Position numbers and translations under genes: made by a program. The notes under the pieces are model-generated. The model had not been told where the DNA came from. It worked only from the letters and a program-made list of their open reading frames with translations, and did no database searches. This document shows, in pieces, positions 17,165 to 26,187 of a stretch of 64,000 bases of DNA (positions are counted from its first letter, which is position 1; every line of letters begins with the position of its first letter). The stretch is from an uncultured Erwinia sp. (GTDB taxonomy: Bacteria; Pseudomonadota; Gammaproteobacteria; Enterobacterales; Enterobacteriaceae): NCBI GenBank assembly GCA_946221915.1, contig CAMIKG010000011.1:34062-98061 (forward strand), given 5' to 3'.

Positions 17165-18181
17165 ATGTCCTCACTGCGTTTGCTGTTATCCGAGTCATAC
17201 GATCCCTGGTTTAACCTGGCGGTAGAGGAGTGTATTTTTCGTCAGATGCCGGCCACCCAGCGGGTGCTGTTTCTCTGGCGTAACGCCGAAACCGTGGTGA
17301 TTGGCCGGGCGCAGAATCCGTGGAAAGAGTGCAATACGCGGCGCATGGCGGAAGATGGTATCCGGCTGGCGCGGCGCAGCAGCGGTGGTGGGGCAGTGTT
17401 CCACGATCTTGGCAACTGCTGCTTTACCTTTATGGCCGGTAAACCGGAATACGATAAAAGCGTGTCGACCGGCATTATCCTGAATGCGCTGACGGCGCTG
17501 GGCATTGCGGCGGAAGCGTCCGGGCGTAATGACCTGGTGGTTAATATGGCCGATGGCATGCGTAAAATTTCCGGTTCCGCCTATCGCGAAACGCCGGATC
17601 GCGGTTTTCACCATGGCACTTTGCTGCTGAATGCTGACCTGACGCGGCTGGCGGATTACCTGAATCCGGATGTGAAAAAGCTGCAGGCGAAAGGGATCAC
17701 CTCTGTGCGTTCACGCGTTGCCAACCTTGCTGAGCTGTCGCCGGGCATCAGTTACGAAAGTATCTGTGCCGCCGTCACCGAGTCCTTTTTCACTTCCTTT
17801 GGCGAACGCTGCGAGCCGGAACGTATTTCACCGCAGGCGCTGCCGGACCTGCCAGGCTTTGAACCGCAGTTCGCGAAACAGAGCAGCTGGGAGTGGAACT
17901 TCGGCCAGGCGCCTGATTTCTCCCATCTGCTGGATAACCGTTTTAGCTGGGGCGGCGTGGAGATCCACTTTGATGTCGAGCGAGGCGTCATTACGCGCTG
18001 CCGCATTTTCACCGACAGCCTGAATCCTGCGCCGCTGGAAATGCTGGAACAGCAACTGCACGGCGCAGCTTACCGGCCTGAAGTGGTGGCGGAACAGGTG
18101 CAGCAACTGCTGACAGCATTCCCGCAACTGCACACGGAGCTGCAACAATTGCAGCAGTGGCTGACAGAAAGCGTCAGTTAA
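17165..18181 (+). CDS. lplA: Lipoate-protein ligase A
   Basis: The 338-residue enzyme matches E. coli LplA in length and order: the start MSSLRLLLSESYDPWFNLAV, the RRSSGGGAVFHDLGN lipoate-pocket loop (about residues 70-84) and the catalytic-lysine motif MRKISGSAYRE (about 130-140), then the C-terminal accessory domain. It activates scavenged lipoate with ATP and attaches it to E2 and H proteins. The ATG at 17165 follows a GGAGCC site; the upstream extension is not conserved. It is followed closely by a small zinc-ribbon gene. Confidence 0.95.
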   Translation: MSSLRLLLSESYDPWFNLAVEECIFRQMPATQRVLFLWRNAETVVIGRAQNPWKECNTRRMAEDGIRLARRSSGGGAVFHDLGNCCFTFMAGKPEYDKSVSTGIILNALTALGIAAEASGRNDLVVNMADGMRKISGSAYRETPDRGFHHGTLLLNADLTRLADYLNPDVKKLQAKGITSVRSRVANLAELSPGISYESICAAVTESFFTSFGERCEPERISPQALPDLPGFEPQFAKQSSWEWNFGQAPDFSHLLDNRFSWGGVEIHFDVERGVITRCRIFTDSLNPAPLEMLEQQLHGAAYRPEVVAEQVQQLLTAFPQLHTELQQLQQWLTESVS

Positions 18182-18202
18182 CCGCGTCAAAGGAGAGCAC
18201 CC

Positions 18203-18514
18203 ATGAGTTGCCCGCAGTGTCATGACCTTTGCGTTAAATATGTTATCCGCGTGCCCGATCAGCTGCGCAAAGCCATCCGCATCGCCGCGCAGGCGGTAGA
18301 GGAGGGCGTGTTAGCGGAAATCGAAACCTATTCCGGCCTGAATCAGTACACCTTTACCGAATGCGCGCAGAAGATGATCTGGGGCGATATGGTGGATTAC
18401 CATTTCCGCTGCAACCATTGCGCTACCCGCTTTGAACTGGGTGCTGAGACGTATCACGGTAGCGGCGGTTACTGGGCGCCAGAGAGTGAGCCGCCGCGTG
18501 AGGTGATTGATTAG
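18203..18514 (+). CDS. Small protein with two Cys pairs (zinc-ribbon-like)
   Basis: I do not recognise a named family. The 103-residue product starts MSCPQCHDLC and has a second CNHC pair at about residues 70-73, a layout that suggests a structural zinc site joining the two ends. The middle is helical. It has an AAAGGAGAGCA site and lies 21 bases after lplA, so it may be co-transcribed. Its stop codon overlaps the stop of the convergent acetyltransferase gene. Confidence 0.8.
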   Translation: MSCPQCHDLCVKYVIRVPDQLRKAIRIAAQAVEEGVLAEIETYSGLNQYTFTECAQKMIWGDMVDYHFRCNHCATRFELGAETYHGSGGYWAPESEPPREVID

Positions 18515-18975
18515 TCTGTTAATTGCCGTTGCATAAAAACGCTAAGCGGGTCATGGCTGTAAGGCGGGAAAGGATCGCAAAATTCGTAGCCGCAGTTTTG
18601 GTAGAGTTTTATCGCGGGCTGCTGATGAATGCCCGTTTCCAGTCTGAGCACATGACAGCCGCTGTCTGCGGCTAATGTTTCCAGGTGTGCGACGATCTGA
18701 TTGCCGAGCTGCTTCCCGCGGCAGGACGGTTTAATAAACACCCGTTTGATTTCCCCGGCGTGATTATCCTGCAGCATGACTGCGCCGCAGCCTACAGCCT
18801 GGCCTGTGGCATCATAAACGAGAAGACAGCGAATCGAACCATCCTGTTGTGCGCTGATCTCAATACAGTGATTACTTTCCGCCGGGTAAAGCGCTGACAG
18901 GAAAGCATCCAGCTCGGCGATTAATTGCTGGAGTTCTCTGCTGTCTTTTGTCACTTCCGTTATCGTGAACATCAT
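18511..18975 (-). CDS. GNAT family N-acetyltransferase
   Basis: The 154-residue protein carries the GNAT core: IKRVFIKPSCRGKQLGNQIV (about 73-92) gives the acetyl-CoA loop CRGKQLG, followed by the LRLETGIHQQPAIKLYQNCGY segment typical of the YsnE/PhnO-like group. The substrate is unknown. The start is placed at one of two adjacent ATG codons (18975/18972) after an AGGAAAAAG site; a longer frame to 19038 lacks a site. It converges with the zinc-ribbon gene. Confidence 0.85.
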   Translation of the reverse strand: MMFTITEVTKDSRELQQLIAELDAFLSALYPAESNHCIEISAQQDGSIRCLLVYDATGQAVGCGAVMLQDNHAGEIKRVFIKPSCRGKQLGNQIVAHLETLAADSGCHVLRLETGIHQQPAIKLYQNCGYEFCDPFPPYSHDPLSVFMQRQLTD

Positions 18976-19145
18976 CTTTTTCCTGATTTCCCTGGGGGAA
19001 TCATAGTGTAGTGATATCTTTTTGAGGCATGTAATCACTTATTCTTATGAGAAAGTGAGTGCGTTTTAAGCGCTATTTCACCTTGTCCTGCGCGCCTGAC
19101 GGGCGTAGCCTTGCACGGTGTCCTGCAACTCCACAGATTTACACC

Positions 19146-19502
19146 ATGACCAGCTTTGACGCGTTATTTACACGTCTGGCGCGATCGCCGTTTCGTCAGC
19201 GTTTTCATCTCGCCGCCAAAGATCGCGACTACTGCTTTAACAAAGGCAAGGTGCTCATTGCTTCCCATGCCGCGGACTTTATCGCGCAACGACTGGCGCC
19301 TGCGCGCCCGCCCAATGATGGTAAACAAACGCCGATGCGCGGCCATCCGGTATTTATCGCACAGCATGCCACCGCCACCTGCTGCCGGGGATGTCTGGCA
19401 AAATGGCATAACATCGACGCCGGGCGGCCGCTCAGTGATGAGCAACAGCGCTACGTGGTTGAGGTGATTTTGTTCTGGCTGGAAAAAGAAGTGATGAAGT
19501 GA
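19146..19502 (+). CDS. DUF4186 family protein
   Basis: The 118-residue product shows the DUF4186 pattern: LFTRLARSPFRQRFHLAAKD near the start, APARPPNDGKQTPMRGHPVF in the middle and TATCCRGCLAKWH with a CC-x-x-C cluster that may bind metal. Function is unknown. The ATG at 19146 marks the conserved start; the ribosome binding site is weak and the frame remains open upstream. A hairpin overlaps its stop. Confidence 0.85.
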   Translation: MTSFDALFTRLARSPFRQRFHLAAKDRDYCFNKGKVLIASHAADFIAQRLAPARPPNDGKQTPMRGHPVFIAQHATATCCRGCLAKWHNIDAGRPLSDEQQRYVVEVILFWLEKEVMK

Positions 19503-19522
19503 CCGCGCTATCGCGCGGTCAC
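19499..19522. terminator. Bidirectional hairpin between DUF4186 and chemoreceptor genes
   Basis: A perfect 10-bp stem, GTGACCGCGC with GCGCGGTCAC, and a TATC loop overlap the DUF4186 stop codon. The T run after it is short (TTT), so termination may be weak. It could serve both convergent genes. Confidence 0.6.
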
Positions 19523-19532
19523 TTTCGGCGTA

Positions 19533-21116
19533 TTAGTGCAAATTTTCCCGCAACTTAAACACACGTACCATCTCCAGTAGCTGCTCTGCCTGCTGCTGCA
19601 TGGAGTGCGCCGCCGCGGAAGACTGCTGAGACAGAGTGGCGTTTTGCTGGGTTGCCGTATCCATGTGGGTAATCGCCACATTGACCTGGTCGATGCCGGT
19701 GCTCTGTTCGTTGCTGGCCATCGAAATGGTCTCTACCAGCTGGCTGACGCGCTCCACGCTGGCGACAATTTCCTCCATCGCGCTCCCGGCGCTTTTTACC
19801 AGCGTGTTGCCCTGGTTAATGCGTGTGACAGAGCTGTCGATCAGCGTACCGATCTCTTTCGCCGCGGTTGCCGAGCGTTGCGCCAGCGCACGCACTTCCG
19901 CAGCCACCACGGCAAAACCTTTGCCCTGTTCGCCGGCACGGGCGGCTTCCACCGCCGCGTTCAGCGCCAGGATATTGGTCTGGAAAGCGATGCCATCAAT
20001 CACGCCGATAATATTGCTGATCTCGCTGGAAAACTGGTTAATCTCACTCATTGTTTTCACGACCTGATCCACCACTGCTCCCCCCTGATTGGCAACCGCA
20101 AAGGCATCGCGACTGATATTGCTGGCGACACGCGAGTTTTCAGCATTGTTTTTGACCACCGACGTCAGCTCTTCCATCGAGGCGGCGGTTTCCACGATCG
20201 CACCCGCCTGCGCTTCATTGCGCGCGGACAGCTCACGGCTGCCGGTGGCAATTTCGCTGGAGGCGGTGGCGATGGTTTCTGTGCCTGAGCGCACGCCGGA
20301 GACGATGCGCGTCAGATTGTTATTCATATCGTGCAGCGCCTGCATCAGTTCGGCAGTTTCATCACGGCCGCTGACGGTGATCTCCGCCTGCAAATCACCC
20401 GCCGCCACGGTGCGGGCAATGGCGACAGCCTGCGCCAATGGACGCGTAATGCTGCGCACCAGCCACCAGGTGATCATACAACCGGCAAACAGCGTAAACG
20501 CCATCCCCAGCAGCAGCATCAGACGCGTCTGCTGATACAGCGCCAGATTACGCGCATCGCTTTGCTGGCGGATCAGCTGCGCCTGCTTCAGCGTGCTGGC
20601 GACCATCTCGTCGATCATGCGCGTCGGCTCACGGTCAATGCCGGACACCAGTTTATCCACCCGCTGCGGGCTGGTTGCATCCTGGATATTGTATTGCTGC
20701 AGCGCCGCGATATAGCGCTGTTCCAGTTCCGCATGCAGCGCACGCGTTTTCAGCACTTCAGCGTTGTCCATGCCCAGTTGCGGCAGATATTTGCTGAGTT
20801 CGCTCAGCAAACCCTGAGTTTTCTGGCTCTGTTCAATAAAGGCTTTCTTGTACTTGTCGAAAGGTTCCTGCCCCTGGGTGCCGCGCAGCAGGGTATTTTT
20901 CCACTCCTGGACCTGAATTTTGAACTGCACCTGCGCATTACGCGCGGTGTCGATACTTTCTGAAATCACCTGTTCCGTGGCCATTATTTGCTGGTTTTGC
21001 GCATGTCCGTCGGCGTTAACCAGTAAGCCGCGGATGCCAAGAAAGAGCGTTGCCAGCAGCAAAATAGCAGCCAGCAGCCCGAGCCGTTGCCCGATGGTAA
21101 GGTGGTTGAGTTTCAT
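19533..21116 (-). CDS. Methyl-accepting chemotaxis protein
   Basis: The 527-residue receptor has an N-terminal membrane span (about 10-32), a four-helix-bundle-type periplasmic domain, a second span (LLLGMAFTLFAGCMITWWLV, about 197-217), a HAMP domain, and the conserved signalling hairpin (NILALNAAVEAARAGEQGKG). It lacks the NWETF tail found on high-abundance E. coli receptors, so CheR/CheB would reach it only through assistance. The ligand is unknown. A sigma-28-like promoter lies upstream at 21171-21198. Confidence 0.92.
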   Translation of the reverse strand: MKLNHLTIGQRLGLLAAILLLATLFLGIRGLLVNADGHAQNQQIMATEQVISESIDTARNAQVQFKIQVQEWKNTLLRGTQGQEPFDKYKKAFIEQSQKTQGLLSELSKYLPQLGMDNAEVLKTRALHAELEQRYIAALQQYNIQDATSPQRVDKLVSGIDREPTRMIDEMVASTLKQAQLIRQQSDARNLALYQQTRLMLLLGMAFTLFAGCMITWWLVRSITRPLAQAVAIARTVAAGDLQAEITVSGRDETAELMQALHDMNNNLTRIVSGVRSGTETIATASSEIATGSRELSARNEAQAGAIVETAASMEELTSVVKNNAENSRVASNISRDAFAVANQGGAVVDQVVKTMSEINQFSSEISNIIGVIDGIAFQTNILALNAAVEAARAGEQGKGFAVVAAEVRALAQRSATAAKEIGTLIDSSVTRINQGNTLVKSAGSAMEEIVASVERVSQLVETISMASNEQSTGIDQVNVAITHMDTATQQNATLSQQSSAAAHSMQQQAEQLLEMVRVFKLRENLH

Positions 21117-21170
21117 CGCGATGTAAATTTCCCGGGTTAAAGAAAAAAGATCAAAGTGGTACAGCTGACG

Positions 21171-21198
21171 GTATCGTCCACAGGCAGAGCAGGCTTTA
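21171..21198 (-). promoter_or_regulatory. Sigma-28 (FliA)-like promoter for the chemoreceptor
   Basis: On the minus strand TAAA, a 16-base spacer and GACGATAC match the FliA consensus TAAA-N15-GCCGATAA in 10 of 12 positions with one extra spacer base. It lies about 55 bases before the start codon at 21116. Confidence 0.55.
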
Positions 21199-21301
21199 GC
21201 GGGCCAAAGGCGGGATAGCAGGAGGATTGGGCGGCAACCAGTTCATTCGTAATATAAAATCTGGTTTGTGACAGTTTTATGAAATCTTGCCGCTGGCGGC
21301 A

Positions 21302-21335
21302 AAAGCAGCAGACAGCCTGCGCGCAGGCTGTCTGC
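21302..21335 (-). terminator. Terminator after the Aer-like receptor
   Basis: A 13-bp perfect stem (GCAGACAGCCTGC and its complement) on the minus strand is followed by TGCTTTTGCC. It begins 13 bases after the stop of the Aer-like gene. Confidence 0.7.
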
Positions 21336-21347
21336 ATGCGTCAGCGA

Positions 21348-22898
21348 TCAGCTGAAGACGCTGATGGCATTCACCAGACGATGCGCCTGATGCTTCATCG
21401 CCGTGGCAGCCTGCACGCTCTCTTCCGCCAGTGAGGCGTTCTGGCGGGTGTTTTGATCGAGCACTTCAACCGCCTGACCGACTTCATTCAGACCGGTGCC
21501 CTGTTCGTGGGTGGCGGTACTGATCTGATTCAGCAGGTCTTTCACGTTCTGCACTTTTTCCACCATTTCGGTGATGGCGTCGCCTGCTTCGCGTACCTGG
21601 CCCGCTCCAGTTTCCACATTCTGGGTGCTGGCCTGCATCAGCTGGCGGATTTCGCTGGCGGCGTTACCGCTGCGATTCGCCAGATGGCGCACTTCGCTGG
21701 CGACCACGGCAAAGCCTTTGCCCTGCTCACCGGCGCGCGCGGCTTCCACCGCCGCATTCAGCGCCAGGATATTGGTCTGGAAAGCGATGCTGTCGATCAG
21801 GCTTAACATGGTGGCGATTTGCGTGGAACTGGCGGAGATTTTGTCCATCGTGCCGACCACGCTTTGCATCACTTCACGGCTTTCCAGCGCCGCTTCACTG
21901 ACGGTGATAGCAAAACTGTTCGCTTTATCTGTGCTGTCAGTATTGTTCTCGACCGCGCGCGTCATCTGTTCCATTGCAGCGGCAGTCTGCTGCACGCTGG
22001 CGGCGGTTTGTTCGGTGCGGATGGCAATTTTCTCGCTGTCCTGCGCCAGAACATCGCTGGCCTGATGCACATTGAGCACTTGCTCGCGCACATCATTCAC
22101 CAGCCAGCGGAACATCAGCCCCTGCTGGCTGACGGCGCGCAGCGTCATGCCCACTTCATCAACCCGGTCGAAATTATCGACCCGATGATCCGCGCCGGTG
22201 GCGACGTTCAGCGCCAGGCGGCAGGCGCGCTCCATCGGACGGGAAATTTGCCACTCCAGCCAGCCGCACACCAGTACCGAAGCCAGTAACGATAGCCCGC
22301 CAGCCAGCAACAGTGGCGCGCCGCTGACACCTGCGAGCAGTGAACCGCCGAGGCTGAGCAGCCAGAAGGCGGCGGCCGCGCTGCGCAGACGCCAGCGCAG
22401 TGGCAGGGTTTTCAGCGCGGTCAGTTTTTTACGCACACCGGTGCGCAGCAGCAGACCTTTATGCAGACGCCAGCCGGTTAACTGGCCATTACGCATCTGA
22501 TGATACAGCGCCTCGGCGGTGGCGACTTCATCGCGGCCGGGTTTAATTCGTACCGACATATAGCCGGTAATTTTGCCATCACGGATCAGCGGCACCACAT
22601 TGGCGCGCACCCAGTAATAGTCACCGTTTTTGCGACGGTTTTTTACCAGACCGGTCCACGGCTGACCTTGTTTGATGGTTTTCCACAGATCGCCAAACGC
22701 CGGCTTTGGCATATCAGGGTGGCGCACGAGGTTGTGCGGTTGTCCTTCGATCTCCTCCAGAGCATAACCACTGACCTCGACAAAGCTCTGGTTGGCATAA
22801 GTGATATTGCCGTGGATGTCGGTGGTGGTCATCAGGGTGGTGTCGTCGTCGAGGATATATTCATTACTGGTTAGGGCAGGCAGCGGGTAGCGACTCAT
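21348..22898 (-). CDS. Aer-like PAS chemoreceptor
   Basis: The 516-residue protein has a cytoplasmic N-terminal PAS domain (TTTDIHGNITYANQSFVEVS through NGDYYWVRANVVPL, about residues 20-115) of the FAD-binding Aer type, a membrane hairpin (about 170-215), a HAMP-like segment and a C-terminal signalling domain with NILALNAAVEAARAGEQGKG. Aer proteins sense redox state to drive aerotaxis. The ATG follows a GGAGG site, and a near-perfect FliA promoter lies upstream. It is adjacent to another receptor but each has its own promoter. Confidence 0.93.
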   Translation of the reverse strand: MSRYPLPALTSNEYILDDDTTLMTTTDIHGNITYANQSFVEVSGYALEEIEGQPHNLVRHPDMPKPAFGDLWKTIKQGQPWTGLVKNRRKNGDYYWVRANVVPLIRDGKITGYMSVRIKPGRDEVATAEALYHQMRNGQLTGWRLHKGLLLRTGVRKKLTALKTLPLRWRLRSAAAAFWLLSLGGSLLAGVSGAPLLLAGGLSLLASVLVCGWLEWQISRPMERACRLALNVATGADHRVDNFDRVDEVGMTLRAVSQQGLMFRWLVNDVREQVLNVHQASDVLAQDSEKIAIRTEQTAASVQQTAAAMEQMTRAVENNTDSTDKANSFAITVSEAALESREVMQSVVGTMDKISASSTQIATMLSLIDSIAFQTNILALNAAVEAARAGEQGKGFAVVASEVRHLANRSGNAASEIRQLMQASTQNVETGAGQVREAGDAITEMVEKVQNVKDLLNQISTATHEQGTGLNEVGQAVEVLDQNTRQNASLAEESVQAATAMKHQAHRLVNAISVFS

Positions 22899-22949
22899 TG
22901 TCGGATGTCCTCCATGATGGTAAGCACAATATTTGACTTAATCGGAAAC

Positions 22950-22976
22950 TTATCGGCAGCCGCGCTGTTAACTTTA
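22950..22976 (-). promoter_or_regulatory. Sigma-28 (FliA) promoter of the Aer-like gene
   Basis: On the minus strand TAAA, exactly 15 bases and GCCGATAA: a full match to the FliA consensus. It lies 52 bases upstream of the start codon. This links the receptor to the flagellar regulon. Confidence 0.85.
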
Positions 22977-23054
22977 CGTGAAAAAAGTAAATCTGAGATC
23001 TCCGTGGCATTGCGAAAATGTAGAGGGTTTTTATTTCTATGTTTATGAAATGTA

Positions 23055-23085
23055 AGAAAAAATAAGGCCACCCTGTTGGGTGGCC
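23055..23085 (-). terminator. Terminator of the UbiD-UbiX-DUF554 operon
   Basis: On the minus strand an 8-bp stem (GGCCACCC with GGGTGGCC) and a TGTT-complement loop are followed by TTATTTTTTC. It lies about 40 bases after the DUF554 stop. Confidence 0.85.
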
Positions 23086-23126
23086 ATAAAGCAGGTCAGA
23101 GACGTTGAGTCATGGCGTGGCGCAAA

Positions 23127-23843
23127 TCACACCACGAAGTGCAGCCACAGCCAAGAGAAGGGCATCACCAGCACCAGCGCGGGCAGCATATTGGCGACCG
23201 GGAAAGTTTTGATATTACAGATGCGTAATCCGGTCGCCACCATCAGCAGACCGCCTGCGCAGGAGAAATCAGCCATCATCGCTGGCGTAATCATCGGCAG
23301 GATCAGGGTTGCCAGCGTTGCCAGCCCGACCTGAATAATTACCAGCGGAATACCAATCACCATCACCGAGAAGCCGAGCATGGTGGCGAAGATCGCTGCG
23401 GTGAACAGATCCAGCACCGTTTTGATATACAGAATGGAAGGGTCGCCGGTCATCCCTTCATGCATGGCGCCGAAAATACCGGTACCGCTGGCGCAGAACA
23501 GCACCAGAATCGCGACAAATTTTTCGGTGAATTCATTCTGGCTCAGCCCCTTTACCGGTGGCAGGAATTTATTAATGAGCGTGCGGGTAGAGCCTGCCGC
23601 TTTGCCAACCCCTTTTTCCACATACAGGATTTCACCCATTGCAGTGCCGATAATCATCGCCAGCACCACGGCTGGCATATATTTGACTTTGATAATCAGA
23701 CTGATGCCGAGGCCCACTGAGCACAAACCAAATATCATTGGCAGTGAATTTTTTACCCGGTCAGAGATATAAGAGCTGGCGACAGCGCCCAGCAGGCCGC
23801 CAATAATGACTGCTGCGCCATTAACGTATGGGCCAATTAACAT
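23127..23843 (-). CDS. DUF554 family membrane protein
   Basis: The 238-residue protein is hydrophobic with about seven spans and matches the DUF554/YqgA pattern: GPYVNGAAVIIGGLLGA at the start, LGISLIIKV, the VEKGVG loop, FCASGTGIFGAMHEGMTGD, and the ending AGGLLMVATGLRICNI. DUF554 proteins are predicted transporters of unknown substrate. It is the last gene of the UbiD-UbiX operon (23 bases after UbiX, AAGGATG site), so transport of an aromatic acid or its decarboxylated product is a reasonable guess. Confidence 0.9.
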   Translation of the reverse strand: MLIGPYVNGAAVIIGGLLGAVASSYISDRVKNSLPMIFGLCSVGLGISLIIKVKYMPAVVLAMIIGTAMGEILYVEKGVGKAAGSTRTLINKFLPPVKGLSQNEFTEKFVAILVLFCASGTGIFGAMHEGMTGDPSILYIKTVLDLFTAAIFATMLGFSVMVIGIPLVIIQVGLATLATLILPMITPAMMADFSCAGGLLMVATGLRICNIKTFPVANMLPALVLVMPFSWLWLHFVV

Positions 23844-23865
23844 AGTACATCCTTTTTAGCATAGG

Positions 23866-24450
23866 TTATTGTTGCGCCGGAAGATTGTAGTCGCCCCAGC
23901 GCGGAATGGCACGAACATCGAGTCCAAAAAGATCCAGCGCGCGCGCCACGCTGTGGGTGATGATGTCATCCACCGTTTGCGGTCGCTGATACAGCGCCGG
24001 AACAGGCGGGAACAGAATCCCGCCCATGGCTGTTACCTGTTCCATATTGCGCACATGGCCGAGATGCAGCGGCGTCTCACGCACCATCAGCACCAGGCGA
24101 CGGCGCTCTTTCAGCACCACATCCGCCGCACGTGTTAGCAGATTATCCGTCAGGCCACAGGCGATGCCGGCCAGCGAACGCATGGAGCAGGGCGCTACCA
24201 GCATGCCGTGGGTATGAAACGATCCGCTGGATATCGACGCGCCCAGATTACTGATGCTGTGCACCACATCCGCCATCGCCATCACTTCTGTCAGCGCGTA
24301 GTCGGTTTCCAGTTCACAGGTTTTTTCCGCCCCTCTGGAAATCACCAGATGGACCTCCAGCCCTTTGCCCTGCAATAACTGCAGCGCTTTGACACCATAC
24401 TGAAAGCCCGATGCGCCGCTGATGCCAACGATGATACGTTGGGTCGCCAT
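23866..24450 (-). CDS. UbiX-family flavin prenyltransferase
   Basis: The 194-residue protein has the UbiX/Pad1 pattern: IIVGISGASGFQYGVKAL (FMN-binding start), LVISRGAEKT, the SGSFHTHGMLVAPCSMRSLAGI motif, and the RRRLVLMVRETPLHLGHVRNM loop that holds dimethylallyl phosphate. It makes prenyl-FMN for the UbiD enzyme encoded immediately upstream. The ATG at 24450 follows AAGGAACAGCAC; a start six codons earlier is less likely. It lies 10 bases after the UbiD stop. Confidence 0.93.
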   Translation of the reverse strand: MATQRIIVGISGASGFQYGVKALQLLQGKGLEVHLVISRGAEKTCELETDYALTEVMAMADVVHSISNLGASISSGSFHTHGMLVAPCSMRSLAGIACGLTDNLLTRAADVVLKERRRLVLMVRETPLHLGHVRNMEQVTAMGGILFPPVPALYQRPQTVDDIITHSVARALDLFGLDVRAIPRWGDYNLPAQQ

Positions 24451-24460
24451 GTGCTGTTCC

Positions 24461-25945
24461 TTATTCAAAATCCGGCAGAAAACGTTTTACGTCGACAGGT
24501 TTAAAGCGTGAACGCTGGAAGTGCGCTTTCAGATGGAAAGGCACGGTACAGTCATAAATGGTTTTGCAAGACATCCCTTCCTGTGTCAGCGCCGGGTTAT
24601 ACAGTGGCGACTGGGACGGATCGAGAGGATGGCAGCGCACGCCCGGAATAAACACGGTGTCCACGTCACCCTGGTAACGGGTCTGCATTGCCCACAGCAC
24701 ATCATCGCTGTCGAAGATATCCACGTCCTCATCTACCAGCATCACGTGTTTCAGTTCCGGGAAGGCGGCAAATGCCAGCAGCGCCGCCTGACGCTGACGT
24801 CCTTCATCAGCCGGAGAGGATTTTTTAAACTGCATTACCGCCAGCAACTTGCCGCCACCCGCGGAGTGGGCAAAGACATTCAGCAGACGGCCTGGCATCG
24901 CGCGTTCGACCATCGCCAGAATACTGGCTTCGGTGGGTATCCCCGCCATATTCACATGCTCTTCGCCCGGGCCCATGGTGGTGCGCCAGATCGGCTGACG
25001 ACGATGGGTGACCGCTTTCACTTTAATCACCGGCAGGGCGGGTTTGGCATCGCCGGTATAGCCCGGGAACTCAGGCATTGCTTTGCCGCTGTGGGTATTC
25101 TGGTCTTCACGCACGCGCACTTGCGGCAGCAGTTCGCCTTCAATCACGATTTCCGCATGGGCAATGGCTTTTTCGTTGATGGTTTTACACTGCACCATCT
25201 CTACCGCGTGGCCGCGCAATGCACCGGCAATACTCAGTTCATCAAAGCCGAGTGGGGTTGTCGGCGGTTCGAAGCAGGCGGCCACTTCAATCGCCGGGTC
25301 AACGCCGATGCTGATGGAGATCGGCAGCGGTTTGCCTGCGGCTTCGGCTTTCATGCGGAAGGCATCAATATGCCGGCCCGGGGTCAGCCACATCGACAGT
25401 TCATCACGGCTCTGTACGCACAGGCGGTGGATGGTGACGTCAGACTCACCGGTTTCCGGATCAGAGGCGTAGCACAGCCCCATGGTGATGTACGGACCAG
25501 CATCCTCTTCGGTGTTTGTTGGCGCGGGCAGCAGTTTGCGCAGGTCGAAGTCGTTGTCGCTCGCCAGATGCACCACTTCCTGACAGACGCCCTGACTGAC
25601 CACCCGCGGCGCAATGGCGTTATGCACCGACTCTTTCAGCAGATGCCCCAGCTTTTCTGGTGCGCAATTGAGGAACTGGCCAACGCGCTGGCGTGAACCG
25701 TTCAGACCAATGACCACCCGGGTATCGGGAAAACCTTTGATGCTGTTGAACATCATTACCGGGCCATTTTTGCGCGTCGGACGTTCACAGGTGCCACCGG
25801 CGCCAACATAGCGATAGACGCCGGAAAGCTCGGCTTGCGGATCAACCGGGACGCTGGTTTCAACATATTCTCCGGGGGTGTTCTGCAACAGTGCCAGCGC
25901 GGAGCGCAGGTCGCTAATGGCGGTATGCGAATGTTTATTTGTCAT
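24461..25945 (-). CDS. UbiD-family non-oxidative decarboxylase (aryl-acid type)
   Basis: The 494-residue enzyme resembles the LpdC/VdcC/AroY group of UbiD decarboxylases that act on hydroxylated benzoates such as gallate, protocatechuate or 4-hydroxybenzoate with prenyl-FMN. Visible features are MMFNSIKGFPDTRVVIGLNG near the start, DAGPYITMGLCYASDPETGE, and HVMLVDEDVDIFDSDDVLWA in the C-terminal part. Its length fits the single-subunit C component; the small D component seen in some relatives is absent. It heads the operon, divergent from a LysR regulator. The ATG at 25945 follows GAAGGAAATG. Confidence 0.92.
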   Translation of the reverse strand: MTNKHSHTAISDLRSALALLQNTPGEYVETSVPVDPQAELSGVYRYVGAGGTCERPTRKNGPVMMFNSIKGFPDTRVVIGLNGSRQRVGQFLNCAPEKLGHLLKESVHNAIAPRVVSQGVCQEVVHLASDNDFDLRKLLPAPTNTEEDAGPYITMGLCYASDPETGESDVTIHRLCVQSRDELSMWLTPGRHIDAFRMKAEAAGKPLPISISIGVDPAIEVAACFEPPTTPLGFDELSIAGALRGHAVEMVQCKTINEKAIAHAEIVIEGELLPQVRVREDQNTHSGKAMPEFPGYTGDAKPALPVIKVKAVTHRRQPIWRTTMGPGEEHVNMAGIPTEASILAMVERAMPGRLLNVFAHSAGGGKLLAVMQFKKSSPADEGRQRQAALLAFAAFPELKHVMLVDEDVDIFDSDDVLWAMQTRYQGDVDTVFIPGVRCHPLDPSQSPLYNPALTQEGMSCKTIYDCTVPFHLKAHFQRSRFKPVDVKRFLPDFE

Positions 25946-26101
25946 AATCATTTCCTTCAGAAATAAATAACATTGAGTGGGGAAGAAAATAATCCGCAAA
26001 TAAAATTTGGACAAATACCGTTTGGCTGATAATCACCACACTAAAAAAGTATGGCTATTTTCTTTTATATTTTTTTAACCTCAGGATAACAATTGCGACA
26101 G

Positions 26102-26119
26102 ATCAATACACACATTGAT
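26102..26119. promoter_or_regulatory. Candidate LysR operator between UbiD and its regulator
   Basis: ATCAAT, six bases, ATTGAT form a perfect inverted repeat that fits the T-N11-A LysR layout. It is in the 242-bp divergent region, about 70 bases before the regulator's start, where an autoregulatory and activator site would be expected. Confidence 0.5.
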
Positions 26120-26187
26120 TGTTGACTGGTTTATCGTGGCTGACTTATAACCGTAATAAATAAAATAACGATAAAGGCAGTGTATTT

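Noticed and set aside
21137..21337. 66-codon minus-strand frame between the chemoreceptors
   Set aside because: It spans the receptor promoter and terminator hairpin and has no credible start site.
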